Below are positions 34,310 through 42,374 of a stretch of 64,000 nt of DNA, one piece after another. The notes beneath the pieces are model-generated. The model was not told where the DNA came from. It made no database searches and saw only the letters and a list, made by a program, of their open reading frames with translations. Source of the stretch: Bacillota bacterium (GTDB lineage Bacteria; Bacillota; Clostridia; Peptostreptococcales; Anaerovoracaceae); the NCBI GenBank assembly GCA_017440275.1, contig JAFSHN010000050.1, positions 32,325 to 96,324 on the forward strand. The letters are read 5' to 3'. Each line of letters opens with the position of its first letter. Position 1 is the stretch's first letter. A program made the position numbers and the translations under genes.

Positions 34310-36043
34310 TTATGTCAGAGATGCAAAAGTCTCATCAGTGCTTACAAGTTTAATTGAATCAAATACATTGTCTTCTGTAATATCAAACTGCAAGTAATAG
34401 GTAACACCGCCTTCCAGCTGGTCACCTAATTCATCTGCAAAATACATATAATGTATTCCTTTTGTGTCGTCTGTAACAGCACTGATTCCAAATCCGACTA
34501 TGTCGAACTGAGTGGTCTTGGACTTGTATGTAAACAAAGACTCTATATTTTCCGCTATTCTTCCTGAACCTCCTGCAGCTTCCAATCTGTAAATTCCTGA
34601 TGTCTCAGGAGTGAATACAAACCATGTTTCACCCTTTTTCAGATTAGCAGCAAAATCTTCACCTTCTGCAATTTCGATGGCGTCAGCTTTGTTCTCAAGC
34701 TGCGGTGCCGTCGGAATTTCTTTTCTTGTTGCAGTATCCAGATACATTGAAGTTATACCATTGTCCGCAAAGTACTGGATTCGGATATAATATGTTGAAT
34801 TCGCATAAAGCGTACCCGTTTCATCTACCTGGAGAACATAGTTCCTGTTATTGGTTCCGGAACTGATGGTTCCGGGCGTGAAAGTCATCTTGTTCTCATC
34901 GATTTTTCCTCTGAAAACCGTAAAATCAATATTATCGGCATCTAAAGGTGAACTCATTTTTGCTCTGAAAACGTAAAAGCCTGTTTCTTCAGGGGTGAAT
35001 TTGACCCAAATCCCCTCGTCTCCGATTTGAAGTTTGTCGGCAATATCTTCGCCAATTGCGATTTCATCAACCTCTTCTTCCACAATTGTATCGTAATACT
35101 TCTGCTCTTCGCTTGGCTCACCACCAAAAATGAAAGGATGGGTTGCACTGTAGTAAGTGCCTCCGCCCACCAAGGCTACCGCAATAACGCCTGCTGCCAC
35201 TTTAGCCGCAGTTGTTTTGAGCACTGCACCCAGGCCTGTCTTAGCCGCTGCCGCACTTACGCTGCTTGCTGCAGCTTTTGCTGTGCCAACCTGTTCAAGC
35301 ACCCTTGCAAAGATATTTTCCTGTGCTGCAGCGCCAAAGGCATAAGGCATCGAAATATCGTCCAGCAAGGAAGACAAAAATGGCACAGTGAGAAGACCGT
35401 GTAGTCTGACATCGTGTTTCTTTTCAAATTCATTCAGGGAGTCATAGAGATTTTTTCTTGCCGCATTTAAAGTTGCCTTGACCGTATTTTCAGCAATGTC
35501 TCTTTCAGCAGCAATCTCTTTTATCTTCATATTCTCAAAATAAAAATCCCAAAGGATTGCTCTCTGTTTTTCAGACAGCCCATTTATTGCGTCCATCAAA
35601 ATTTGATTTCTTTCCTTAACATCATAATTATCTTCAGGAATCCAGCTGCCGTCTTCCTCCCGAATTGTTTCCATAAAATCATCGGAAAAACCCTCGTCTC
35701 CGCTTGCCGAATCATAATCAGTCAGCATTTCTTTATCTGCCTGCTTTGAGTATTCCTTAATATCATCAAGCATCACATTGAACATTATTTTTTTAGTGAA
35801 TGCGAGAAACTCATCAGGTTCTTCAGCGTTGTGAACGCTTTCCAGGCCCCTCACGAAAGCTTCAACTACCAAATCCTCCGCCGTATAATTGACCAACTTA
35901 TTGTTTGCAGCCAGGGAAATCGCTCTTTTTTTCAGTTCCGGCCACATAAGTTCCATCATTTTATTGGTAACGGTTTTGTCACCGTCTCTGTATGCTATGA
36001 CAAGTTGTCCTAATAATTTTTTATCCTCTGTCGTTAAGCTCAT
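34310..36043 (-). CDS. ECF-type sigma factor fused to a membrane anchor and extracytoplasmic domains
   Basis: This 577-aa protein has sigma region 2 at about residues 10-100 (YTAEDLVVEAFVRGLESV) and region 4 at about 145-205 with the helix-turn-helix MKIKEIAAERDIAENTVKA. A single membrane helix lies at about 281-299. About 275 residues follow, holding two related beta-rich units that each begin with an IAxGED...FTPE pattern, resembling PPC-like domains. The protein would be a membrane-tethered sigma factor carrying its own external sensor. Its start overlaps the upstream small gene by 23 bp. No separate anti-sigma gene is seen. Release by proteolysis would be needed for nuclear-type access to promoters; this is inference. 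Confidence 0.9.
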   Translation of the reverse strand: MSLTTEDKKLLGQLVIAYRDGDKTVTNKMMELMWPELKKRAISLAANNKLVNYTAEDLVVEAFVRGLESVHNAEEPDEFLAFTKKIMFNVMLDDIKEYSKQADKEMLTDYDSASGDEGFSDDFMETIREEDGSWIPEDNYDVKERNQILMDAINGLSEKQRAILWDFYFENMKIKEIAAERDIAENTVKATLNAARKNLYDSLNEFEKKHDVRLHGLLTVPFLSSLLDDISMPYAFGAAAQENIFARVLEQVGTAKAAASSVSAAAAKTGLGAVLKTTAAKVAAGVIAVALVGGGTYYSATHPFIFGGEPSEEQKYYDTIVEEEVDEIAIGEDIADKLQIGDEGIWVKFTPEETGFYVFRAKMSSPLDADNIDFTVFRGKIDENKMTFTPGTISSGTNNRNYVLQVDETGTLYANSTYYIRIQYFADNGITSMYLDTATRKEIPTAPQLENKADAIEIAEGEDFAANLKKGETWFVFTPETSGIYRLEAAGGSGRIAENIESLFTYKSKTTQFDIVGFGISAVTDDTKGIHYMYFADELGDQLEGGVTYYLQFDITEDNVFDSIKLVSTDETFASLT

Positions 36044-36356
36044 GATGTCTCCTTTGTCTGTACATTTCTATCATTTCCTCGATAACTTCTTTGATTATAT
36101 CATCTGACTTTTCATTTATGAAGTACCCTGTTTCATTATCATCCGCATATTTGTCCCAATCCTCCGGCGAGAACAAAAAATTTTTGAATTGTCGTCGCAG
36201 TTGGGCTTCTGTATTTAACTTATTTTTGTATTCGACTTCAAATTCCGCCATAACCTCATCTGTCAGACGGGGATTTTGGAAAACAAAGTCCCCGTACACT
36301 TCCAGATATTCTTTCAAATCCGTCCATTTCTTATGATCATTAAGCATATTTGACAT
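36021..36356 (-). CDS. Hypothetical acidic protein, 111 aa
   Basis: I recognise no family. The sequence is helical and strongly charged, with no membrane segment. The ATG at 36354-36356 is preferred because AAGGGG lies 7-8 nt upstream; an ATG ten codons earlier is possible. It overlaps the sigma gene start by 23 bp, so the two are translationally coupled and may be functionally linked, perhaps as a regulator of the sigma factor. That role is inference from the overlap only. Confidence 0.72.
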   Translation of the reverse strand: MSNMLNDHKKWTDLKEYLEVYGDFVFQNPRLTDEVMAEFEVEYKNKLNTEAQLRRQFKNFLFSPEDWDKYADDNETGYFINEKSDDIIKEVIEEMIEMYRQRRHHELNDRG

Positions 36357-36386
36357 ATTATTACCCCTTCTCATTAACTTTCTCAT

Positions 36387-36767
36387 TTATGCCTTTAAGA
36401 GTTTCTTACACTGTACAATGTTGTAGATGTAATATCCAAAACTTACAACAGTAAAAGCGATAAGTCCTAAAATTGCAATCGGAGCCAATACAGTATCCAT
36501 TAAAAAAGCTGCCAAAGACAATCCACCCGCAAAAGTGAGTGCCATCATAATAAAGCTTCCTCTGAAGAGTAACATAAATCTTACTATCGGATAGAAGAGC
36601 AGTGCGATAAACCAATATGAGTAGTCAAAAACTCCCTCTGTTAAAGAAACTCCCTGAGAACCGCTGATTGCTATCATAATAATTAACATTGTTACAGAGT
36701 GACCGATTAACTTCTTTACGTTTGCCTTTAAAACTTCTCTTATTTCCATCTTTTCAAAATTGTTCAT
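36387..36767 (-). CDS. Small membrane protein, 126 aa
   Basis: This protein has about four hydrophobic segments (residues about 22-38, 48-68, 72-90 and 93-115), preceded by a short cytoplasmic N-terminus. No family is recognised. It is first gene of the unit that contains the 111-aa protein and the membrane-tethered sigma factor, so it may be part of the same envelope-sensing module. No charged or catalytic signature is visible. Confidence 0.75.
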   Translation of the reverse strand: MNNFEKMEIREVLKANVKKLIGHSVTMLIIMIAISGSQGVSLTEGVFDYSYWFIALLFYPIVRFMLLFRGSFIMMALTFAGGLSLAAFLMDTVLAPIAILGLIAFTVVSFGYYIYNIVQCKKLLKA

Positions 36768-36895
36768 TTTTCTACCTCTTTCATTTTATTGTTTTTCTCA
36801 TCAACTGTGAGTTCTTGGCCTTTACATTACCTAGTAAAACTATTTCAAAAAAGGTTTAGTCAAATTTTGAATTTTTTTAATATTTTTTCAAAAAA

Positions 36896-36932
36896 TAAAA
36901 AACTGCTTCTGAGTCAACAGAAACAGTTTTTT
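36896..36932 (-). terminator. Intrinsic terminator of the aminotransferase-ccdA-tlpA-SDR operon
   Basis: A stem-loop with arms AAAACTGcTTCTG and CAGAAaCAGTTTT and T-rich flanks on both strands, about 70 bp beyond the SDR stop. The rest of the 36768-37001 gap is AT-rich with no other clear signal. Confidence 0.75.
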
Positions 36933-37001
36933 CGATTATTTCCTTTCAAGGCTGAATCATATATAATTATACCTCTGCAGCCTGAAAATCCACCTCTCAT
37001 G

Positions 37002-37760
37002 CTATTTTCCCTGCTGATTGCACCAAATTTTCATTACAAGACTTACAGGGAGGAATTTTATTGCCCTAACCTGCATTCTTACAGGGAAGCCTAGAATTGA
37101 AACCTTCTTGCCCTTTCTAAGATCTTTCATTGCCTGATCGATAACTTCCTGAGAAGTGTAAAGTCTGTCATAATATTTAATTGTATCATCATGAACTGCA
37201 GTATCGAAGAATTCAGTCTTAATCCATCCGGGAGCCACTGCCATTACGTGAATACCCTTATCCTTAATTTCAACACCAAGAGCTCTTGAGAAGTTCATAA
37301 CGAAAGCCTTTGACGAGCCATATACATTGATATAAGGTACAGGCTGCCAGGATGAGTTTGACGCCAGGTTGATAAGCTTACTGCCATTTGGCATATAAGG
37401 GATAGTAGCATGGCACATAGCAATGAGGGCTCTTGAATTTAAATCCACGATGTCCATCTGCTTATCCATATCCATTTCTGTGAAAGTTCCAAAGAGTCCA
37501 AAACCTGCTGCATTTACCAGCACCTGAACTTCAGGTTTTTCAGATTCCAGAAGTTCTTTATACTGATAAACACTTTCACGTTTCAAAAGGTCCAATGCCA
37601 GCGGACGGACTTTAGCACTGCAGTCTTTCTGTAACTCAATCAGTCTTTCTTCACGACGTGCGATTACCCAAATTTCATCGAGCTCATACTCTTTATCAAT
37701 AGCGAATACGAAATCGCGGCCCATTCCGCTTGATGCACCTGTAATTACTGCAATTTTCAT
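37002..37760 (-). CDS. Short-chain dehydrogenase/reductase
   Basis: This 252-aa protein has TGASSGMG for NAD(P) binding, NAAGFG, and the catalytic Ser-Tyr-Lys set in NLASNSSWQPVPYINVYGSSKAF. The C-terminal tail is basic and hydrophobic (RMQVRAIKFLPVSLVMKIW), suggesting membrane association. It is the classical SDR type with unknown substrate. It is last gene of a five-gene operon, 14 bp after the tlpA-like gene. Confidence 0.92.
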   Translation of the reverse strand: MKIAVITGASSGMGRDFVFAIDKEYELDEIWVIARREERLIELQKDCSAKVRPLALDLLKRESVYQYKELLESEKPEVQVLVNAAGFGLFGTFTEMDMDKQMDIVDLNSRALIAMCHATIPYMPNGSKLINLASNSSWQPVPYINVYGSSKAFVMNFSRALGVEIKDKGIHVMAVAPGWIKTEFFDTAVHDDTIKYYDRLYTSQEVIDQAMKDLRKGKKVSILGFPVRMQVRAIKFLPVSLVMKIWCNQQGK

Positions 37761-37774
37761 TGTTTTCTCCTTTT

Positions 37775-38338
37775 TTATAAAATATCTGCTATGTTTTCTT
37801 CAAGAGAAACTATATTCATAGCGCCCGTGATTCCTGCGATAATATAGCCGTCTTCATTTATGAACAAAGTAGCCGGAATGGATGATACGCCGTATGTTGC
37901 AGCCGCATCCATATCCACATCATAAAACACAGGAAAATTATATCCTTTTTTAGTTACAAAGTCATCTACTTTTTCTACCGTATCTCTGTAGCCATCAGTC
38001 ATATTTACCATTAAGAAATTCACTTCATCTTTGTACTTTTCATACGCTTTTTCAAATGCAGGAAGTTCCCCAAGACAAGGGTTGCACCAGCTTGCCCAGA
38101 AGTTAACCACAATAGGCTTACCTGCATAATCAAAAAGATTTACCTCATTACCATCGGCATCGTAAACTTTAAAATCCAGCATGACAAACTTTTCAGATTC
38201 ATGGTCTTCTTTTTGCTCTCCGCTCTGTTCCTTAAGCTGCGACGGGTCATAGCTGTTACCCAGATAATCATACAGAAGGGCTGCTCCAACCATTATAATC
38301 AAGAAAGCTGCCAGCAAAATTATAGTTTTCTTTTTCAT
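37775..38338 (-). CDS. TlpA-like membrane-anchored thiol-disulfide oxidoreductase
   Basis: This protein has about 187 aa. An N-terminal membrane anchor (residues about 4-22) is followed by an acidic linker and a thioredoxin fold with active site FWASWCNPCLGELPAF and the cis-Pro region SSIPATLF. It would act outside the membrane, reducing or oxidising thiols with electrons from the CcdA protein encoded immediately upstream. A GTG one codon earlier is an alternative start. The ribosome site is an uninterrupted run of eight G residues (minus strand, 38348-38355), which is unusual. Confidence 0.92.
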   Translation of the reverse strand: MKKKTIILLAAFLIIMVGAALLYDYLGNSYDPSQLKEQSGEQKEDHESEKFVMLDFKVYDADGNEVNLFDYAGKPIVVNFWASWCNPCLGELPAFEKAYEKYKDEVNFLMVNMTDGYRDTVEKVDDFVTKKGYNFPVFYDVDMDAAATYGVSSIPATLFINEDGYIIAGITGAMNIVSLEENIADIL

Positions 38339-38355
38339 CACCGTTTTCCCCCCCC

Positions 38356-39018
38356 TTAACTAAGCAACGCAAGAAACTTGCCCATAGCTCCGGTTGCCAT
38401 CAACAAACCTATAATAATCAGGAATCCTCCGCATAACTTGTTGATAATTTCGTAATGTTTCTTAATCCAGTCGAATGCTCCTTTCAGGTGGTCGATAAGA
38501 ACAGCACTGATTAAGAACGGTACACCAAGTCCGAGGGAATATGCAAGAAGCATCAGAATCCCCATCACAAAACTTCCCTGTTGAGATGCCAGCATCAATG
38601 CTGAACCAAGAAATGCACCTACGCAAGGCGTCCATCCAAGGGCGAATACGAATCCAAACAGCAGTGAAGAGAAAAATCCCAAATCAGAAGTATTCACCTG
38701 TCTGCCTGTACCTTTAAAGAATCTTATATTGAACACTCCCATATAACTGAGACCGAATAATATGACGATAGCTCCGCTTACAAGGTTCACTATCAGAGAA
38801 TATTCTTTCACAAAACTTCCAAGGCTTCCTGCCAATGCCCCCATTGCCACAAACAGCACAGTAAATCCTGACACAAATCCAAGCGCATTAATCACAGTAC
38901 GCTTTGTCGTCCTCTCACCGCCGCCTGCGAAATATGAAATGTATATGGGCAGCATAGGTAAAAGGCAAGGTGATATAAATGTAACTATTCCTTCAAGAAA
39001 AGAGATTATATATTGCAT
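38356..39018 (-). CDS. ccdA: CcdA-type cytochrome c biogenesis/thiol transporter
   Basis: This 220-aa protein has six membrane helices and conserved Cys residues in SPCLLPMLPIYISY and LGWTPCVGAFLGS. It moves reducing equivalents from cytoplasmic thioredoxin across the membrane to external thioredoxin-like proteins. The neighbouring TlpA-like protein is its evident partner (14-bp gap). No c-type cytochromes are encoded nearby, so maintenance of extracellular disulfides is more likely than cytochrome maturation. Confidence 0.95.
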   Translation of the reverse strand: MQYIISFLEGIVTFISPCLLPMLPIYISYFAGGGERTTKRTVINALGFVSGFTVLFVAMGALAGSLGSFVKEYSLIVNLVSGAIVILFGLSYMGVFNIRFFKGTGRQVNTSDLGFFSSLLFGFVFALGWTPCVGAFLGSALMLASQQGSFVMGILMLLAYSLGLGVPFLISAVLIDHLKGAFDWIKKHYEIINKLCGGFLIIIGLLMATGAMGKFLALLS

Positions 39019-39045
39019 TAGTTCTCCTTCCTACGCGCTCACCGT

Positions 39046-40209
39046 CTATATTTGCGCCATAACATTCTCAATTCTGTCAAAAGCCTCTTTAAGCTTTTCT
39101 CTGCTTACGGTACAGCAGATTCTTATATGACCTTCGCCGCAGCTGCCAAAAGCATTGCCCGGAAGCACAAGTACATGTGCTTCTTTCAAAAGAAACTCCG
39201 CAGTTTCTTCTGATGTCATTCCTGTCTGCTTAATGCTTGGGAATAGATAAAAGCTCCCCTTTGGCGGTTCAATTATATGCATGCCTTTAATCTTATTGAT
39301 ACGTCCGGCAGCATAGGTCATACGTGCTTTAAATTCTTCTGTTATCGGAGGCTGAATTTCGTCACAGTGAGCAAGTGCATAAATACCGGCTCTCTGCGAA
39401 ATAGACGGAGCCGTAAAAACAACATTTTCGTTAATTTGCTGGACTACTTCAATTATGTAATCCTGTGCAATTATATTACCCACACGCCAGCCAGTCATAA
39501 CAAAGTTTTTTGAAAAACTGTTAATAGTTATTGTTCTTTCTTTCATTCCCTCAAGGCTTGCAAAAGGAACAAATACGTGCTCAAAGCTGAATCCCGTATA
39601 GATTTCATCGGAAATCACAATTAAATCGTATTTTTCAGCAATCTGTGCAATCTGCTTCATTGTTTCAAGAGTAAGGCAGCTTCCGCATGGATTATTAGGT
39701 GAATTGATTATAATGGCCTTTGTCTTTTCGGTTATGAGGCTTTCCATACGCTCAATGTTCACCTGGAAGTCTTCATCTTCGTAGGTAGGAAGTTCAACAG
39801 GAATACCTCTCGCCAATTCTACCTGCTGTGGATAAGGGGTGAAATAAGGTGCCTGAATCAGAACCTCATCACCATCATCAATGATGGCTTCCAAAACAAG
39901 ATACATGGCAAGACAGCCTGAAGCAGTGACAAAGATTTCTTCATCTGCCACTTCCATACCGTACTTTTTCTTGTAGTATTTTATAATCTCGCTGCGAAGT
40001 TCCGGATCTCCTCTGAAATCCGTATATTTTGTATGACCTGCCAGAGCATCTTCAAAAGCTTTTTCTATAATCGGCCTTGGCGTAATCATATCCGGATCCC
40101 CCAGACTCAAATCTATTACGTCATCAAAGGCTTTTGCCATAACATCCGACTTACCCATTGCAGTGGATTTATCCTGCCAGTACCTCTTCGCTATAAATTT
40201 ATGTTCCAT
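39046..40209 (-). CDS. PLP-dependent aminotransferase (class I/II)
   Basis: This 387-aa fold-type I enzyme has INSPNNPCGSCL, VISDEIYTGF and the PLP lysine in NSFSKNFVMTGWRVGN; the C-terminal arginine region is HIRICC. It transfers amino groups between amino acids and 2-oxo acids. The substrate range cannot be called from motifs. It directly follows another aminotransferase gene (9-bp gap) with which it shares a transcript. The pair may act on different steps of one pathway. Confidence 0.94.
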   Translation of the reverse strand: MEHKFIAKRYWQDKSTAMGKSDVMAKAFDDVIDLSLGDPDMITPRPIIEKAFEDALAGHTKYTDFRGDPELRSEIIKYYKKKYGMEVADEEIFVTASGCLAMYLVLEAIIDDGDEVLIQAPYFTPYPQQVELARGIPVELPTYEDEDFQVNIERMESLITEKTKAIIINSPNNPCGSCLTLETMKQIAQIAEKYDLIVISDEIYTGFSFEHVFVPFASLEGMKERTITINSFSKNFVMTGWRVGNIIAQDYIIEVVQQINENVVFTAPSISQRAGIYALAHCDEIQPPITEEFKARMTYAAGRINKIKGMHIIEPPKGSFYLFPSIKQTGMTSEETAEFLLKEAHVLVLPGNAFGSCGEGHIRICCTVSREKLKEAFDRIENVMAQI

Positions 40210-40218
40210 AAAAATCTC

Positions 40219-41340
40219 CTAGAGTTCTTTAAGAAAATCGGCAAATACATCAAGCCCTTCTTTTAAAAGTTTAGAGTCAAAAGCATATCCGATTCTTACA
40301 GCGCCTTCCATCTCAAAGGCTTCACCCGGAGTAAACAAAAGACCCTTTTCTTTAATCAGTCTTAAGCAAAGGTCATAGGATGGAATATCTGCATCATAAT
40401 AAACCAAGGCAGTGGTTCCTGCAACAGGTTTTAAGTAATGTACTCCCGGCGTTTCATTAACCCATTTATCAAGAATCTCTCTGTTTTTGTGAAGAATTTC
40501 TCTGTTTCTTTCAAATATTTTTTCCTTGTTTGCTAAAGCAATTGCTGCCAGCTTATCATCAATTACGCCACAGCTGATAGTGTTGTAGTCACGACGTTCC
40601 AGAATTTCCTGAACTGCATATTCGTCTCTCGTTGCAACCCAGCCCATACGAAGCCCTGCCAGCGAGAAAATCTTTGACATACTTCCTACTGAAATTCCTT
40701 TTTCGTACAGATCAGTAACTGAATACATATATTCACCATCTTCAGATATTCCTCTGTAAACTTCGTCGGAAAGCAGATAAGCATCTACGGATTTTGCCAC
40801 TTCAACTATCTGCATCATAATTTCTTCAGGAATCCAAGAGCCTGTAGGATTGTTAGGATTGTTTACCGTAATCATTTTAGTGTTTTCATCCACCAATTTC
40901 TTTAATTCATCAATATCCGGCAGATATTTATTTTCTTCCGTAAGCTGCAGTATTCTCACTTCGGCACCGATGGCCTCAGGGATTGAGTAATGCTGCTGAT
41001 ATGTTGGCATTACAGAAATCATATTATCTTCAGGGCTTATCAGAGTTTCGAGAACCATTGCATTGGCGCCCGTTGCCCCATGGGTTGGAATTACGTGCTT
41101 CGGCTCAATTTTCTTATATAATGAAGCAATTCCGCTCTTAAGTTCCGGCGAGCCGAAAATATGACTGTATGTCAGTCTTGTATCCTTGAGGGACTTGAGA
41201 TATTGGTCGGCATCATATCCTCCAAGTTCTAAAAGTTCTCCTATAGTAAGTGAGTCTATGCAGGTTTCACCTAAATTGTAAACTGCATCATCTTCGTAGT
41301 CATTCATCCATCTTTCAACTTTAAAAGTTTTAATTTTCAT
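40219..41340 (-). CDS. PLP-dependent aminotransferase (class I/II), leader-controlled
   Basis: This 373-aa fold-type I enzyme has HGATGANAMVLETL (phosphate loop), VNNPNNPTGSW, LLSDEVYRGI and the PLP lysine in GSMSKIFSLAGLRMGW. It belongs to the MalY/AAT-like group; the precise reaction (transaminase or C-S lyase) is undetermined. It is first gene of the five-gene operon that also encodes CcdA, TlpA and an SDR. It is preceded by a stably folded RNA leader at 41368-41462 that could control the whole operon. Confidence 0.93.
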   Translation of the reverse strand: MKIKTFKVERWMNDYEDDAVYNLGETCIDSLTIGELLELGGYDADQYLKSLKDTRLTYSHIFGSPELKSGIASLYKKIEPKHVIPTHGATGANAMVLETLISPEDNMISVMPTYQQHYSIPEAIGAEVRILQLTEENKYLPDIDELKKLVDENTKMITVNNPNNPTGSWIPEEIMMQIVEVAKSVDAYLLSDEVYRGISEDGEYMYSVTDLYEKGISVGSMSKIFSLAGLRMGWVATRDEYAVQEILERRDYNTISCGVIDDKLAAIALANKEKIFERNREILHKNREILDKWVNETPGVHYLKPVAGTTALVYYDADIPSYDLCLRLIKEKGLLFTPGEAFEMEGAVRIGYAFDSKLLKEGLDVFADFLKEL

Positions 41341-41367
41341 TTCAAACCTCCACTTTCCTTATTTTAG

Positions 41368-41462
41368 AAAAGGCACCCCGAGCCACACCTTATAACGTAA
41401 TTGCTTACGCCGTACCTACGGTGAGGCTCGGGATGCCTTTTAACCCACACCCGGTGGTGCGG
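41368..41462 (-). promoter_or_regulatory. Structured 5' leader of the aminotransferase operon
   Basis: On the minus strand the transcript first forms a 7-bp hairpin (41445-41462). It then forms a 17-bp helix between 41425-41441 and 41368-41384, enclosing CACC/GGTG pairing and a CGTAA-GCAA-TTACG hairpin. Both helices need G-U wobbles that exist only in minus-strand RNA, so the RNA fold is favoured on that strand. It ends 27 nt before the start codon. I do not recognise an Rfam class; it has neither a T-box nor common riboswitch consensus. Confidence 0.6.
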
Positions 41463-41601
41463 AAGGATTACAATCTTAATTTATTCTATTATATGACTTC
41501 ATAATGATTGTTGCAATATTTTTTTAACACTGCGTTTTCAATTAAAAGTACCCATTAGCCTCATGTTATGGTATAGTCTCTAATATAAATGGAGGTACAA
41601 T

Positions 41602-42345
41602 ATGTTCAAAATACTAGAAAACACAGGCACAAAATTTGTTTTTTTCATCTTGGGCGCAATTTTTCTCATTAATGCCATAATTGCCACTTTGACATCTGAC
41701 ACGGGACTTGGGGTAATATGCACCTATGTGACCGGAATACTTTTCTTGCTCTCAGCATCGAATGAAAAATTCCTCAATACCAAAACACTGCATATAGCCA
41801 AAATATGTCTTTTTACAATACTGATTCTGCTCCTCGCAGGGGGTACAGTTCTCTATGTCCTTGGTGCAGCTGACAACACAGACTTTGAAGAAGATGCTGT
41901 AATAGTCCTTGGAACTACAGTAAAAGGCGACCAGCCCACAAAATCTCTCCAGAACAGACTGGATGCTGCCATCGAATATCACCAAAAGAATCCTCAGGCT
42001 TCCATCATTGTCACAGGCGGCCAGGGAACTGACGAAAACGACACAGAAGCATCCGTAATGGCTTCTTATCTTGAAAAAGCCGGTATCCCTAAAGACCTTA
42101 TAATCAAAGAAGACAAAGCTACAAGCACGGTGGAAAACTTTGAATTATCCAAATCATATTTAAATGAAGGCGACAGAGTCTGCTTCATCAGCAATGATTT
42201 TCACATTTACAGAGCCGGAGTTCTTGCAAAAGAAGCCGGTATAGACGATGCCACTCATTACAGTGCAGAAACACCTTTGTTTATGACAATTCCAAACGCT
42301 TTCAGAGAATCTATCGTAGTACTTAAAATGTGGTTTATAGACTAA
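41602..42345 (+). CDS. DUF218 (YdcF/SanA-like) membrane protein
   Basis: This 247-aa protein has three N-terminal membrane helices (within residues about 10-90). They are followed by a DUF218 domain with AVIVLGTTVKGDQP, TGGQGTDENDTEAS, KATSTVENF and FISNDFHIYRA. DUF218 proteins of this type are linked to cell envelope processes, with SanA and ElyC as known examples. The domain would face outside after the third helix. It has GGAGG before ATG and its own terminator, and is monocistronic. Confidence 0.9.
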   Translation: MFKILENTGTKFVFFILGAIFLINAIIATLTSDTGLGVICTYVTGILFLLSASNEKFLNTKTLHIAKICLFTILILLLAGGTVLYVLGAADNTDFEEDAVIVLGTTVKGDQPTKSLQNRLDAAIEYHQKNPQASIIVTGGQGTDENDTEASVMASYLEKAGIPKDLIIKEDKATSTVENFELSKSYLNEGDRVCFISNDFHIYRAGVLAKEAGIDDATHYSAETPLFMTIPNAFRESIVVLKMWFID

Positions 42346-42373
42346 AAAACGCGTCCTCACAGGACGCGTTTTT
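42344..42373. terminator. Bidirectional terminator
   Basis: A 13-bp perfect stem (AAAAACGCGTCCT arms) with a 3-nt loop and T-runs on both strands. It separates the DUF218 gene from the leftward histidine kinase gene. Confidence 0.9.
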
Positions 42374-42374
42374 C

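Noticed and set aside
41368-41462. T-box or common riboswitch (lysine, SAM, preQ1, glycine, ZTP)
   Set aside because: None of the consensus sequences of these classes is present; only the paired structure is supported, so it is listed as an unnamed leader.
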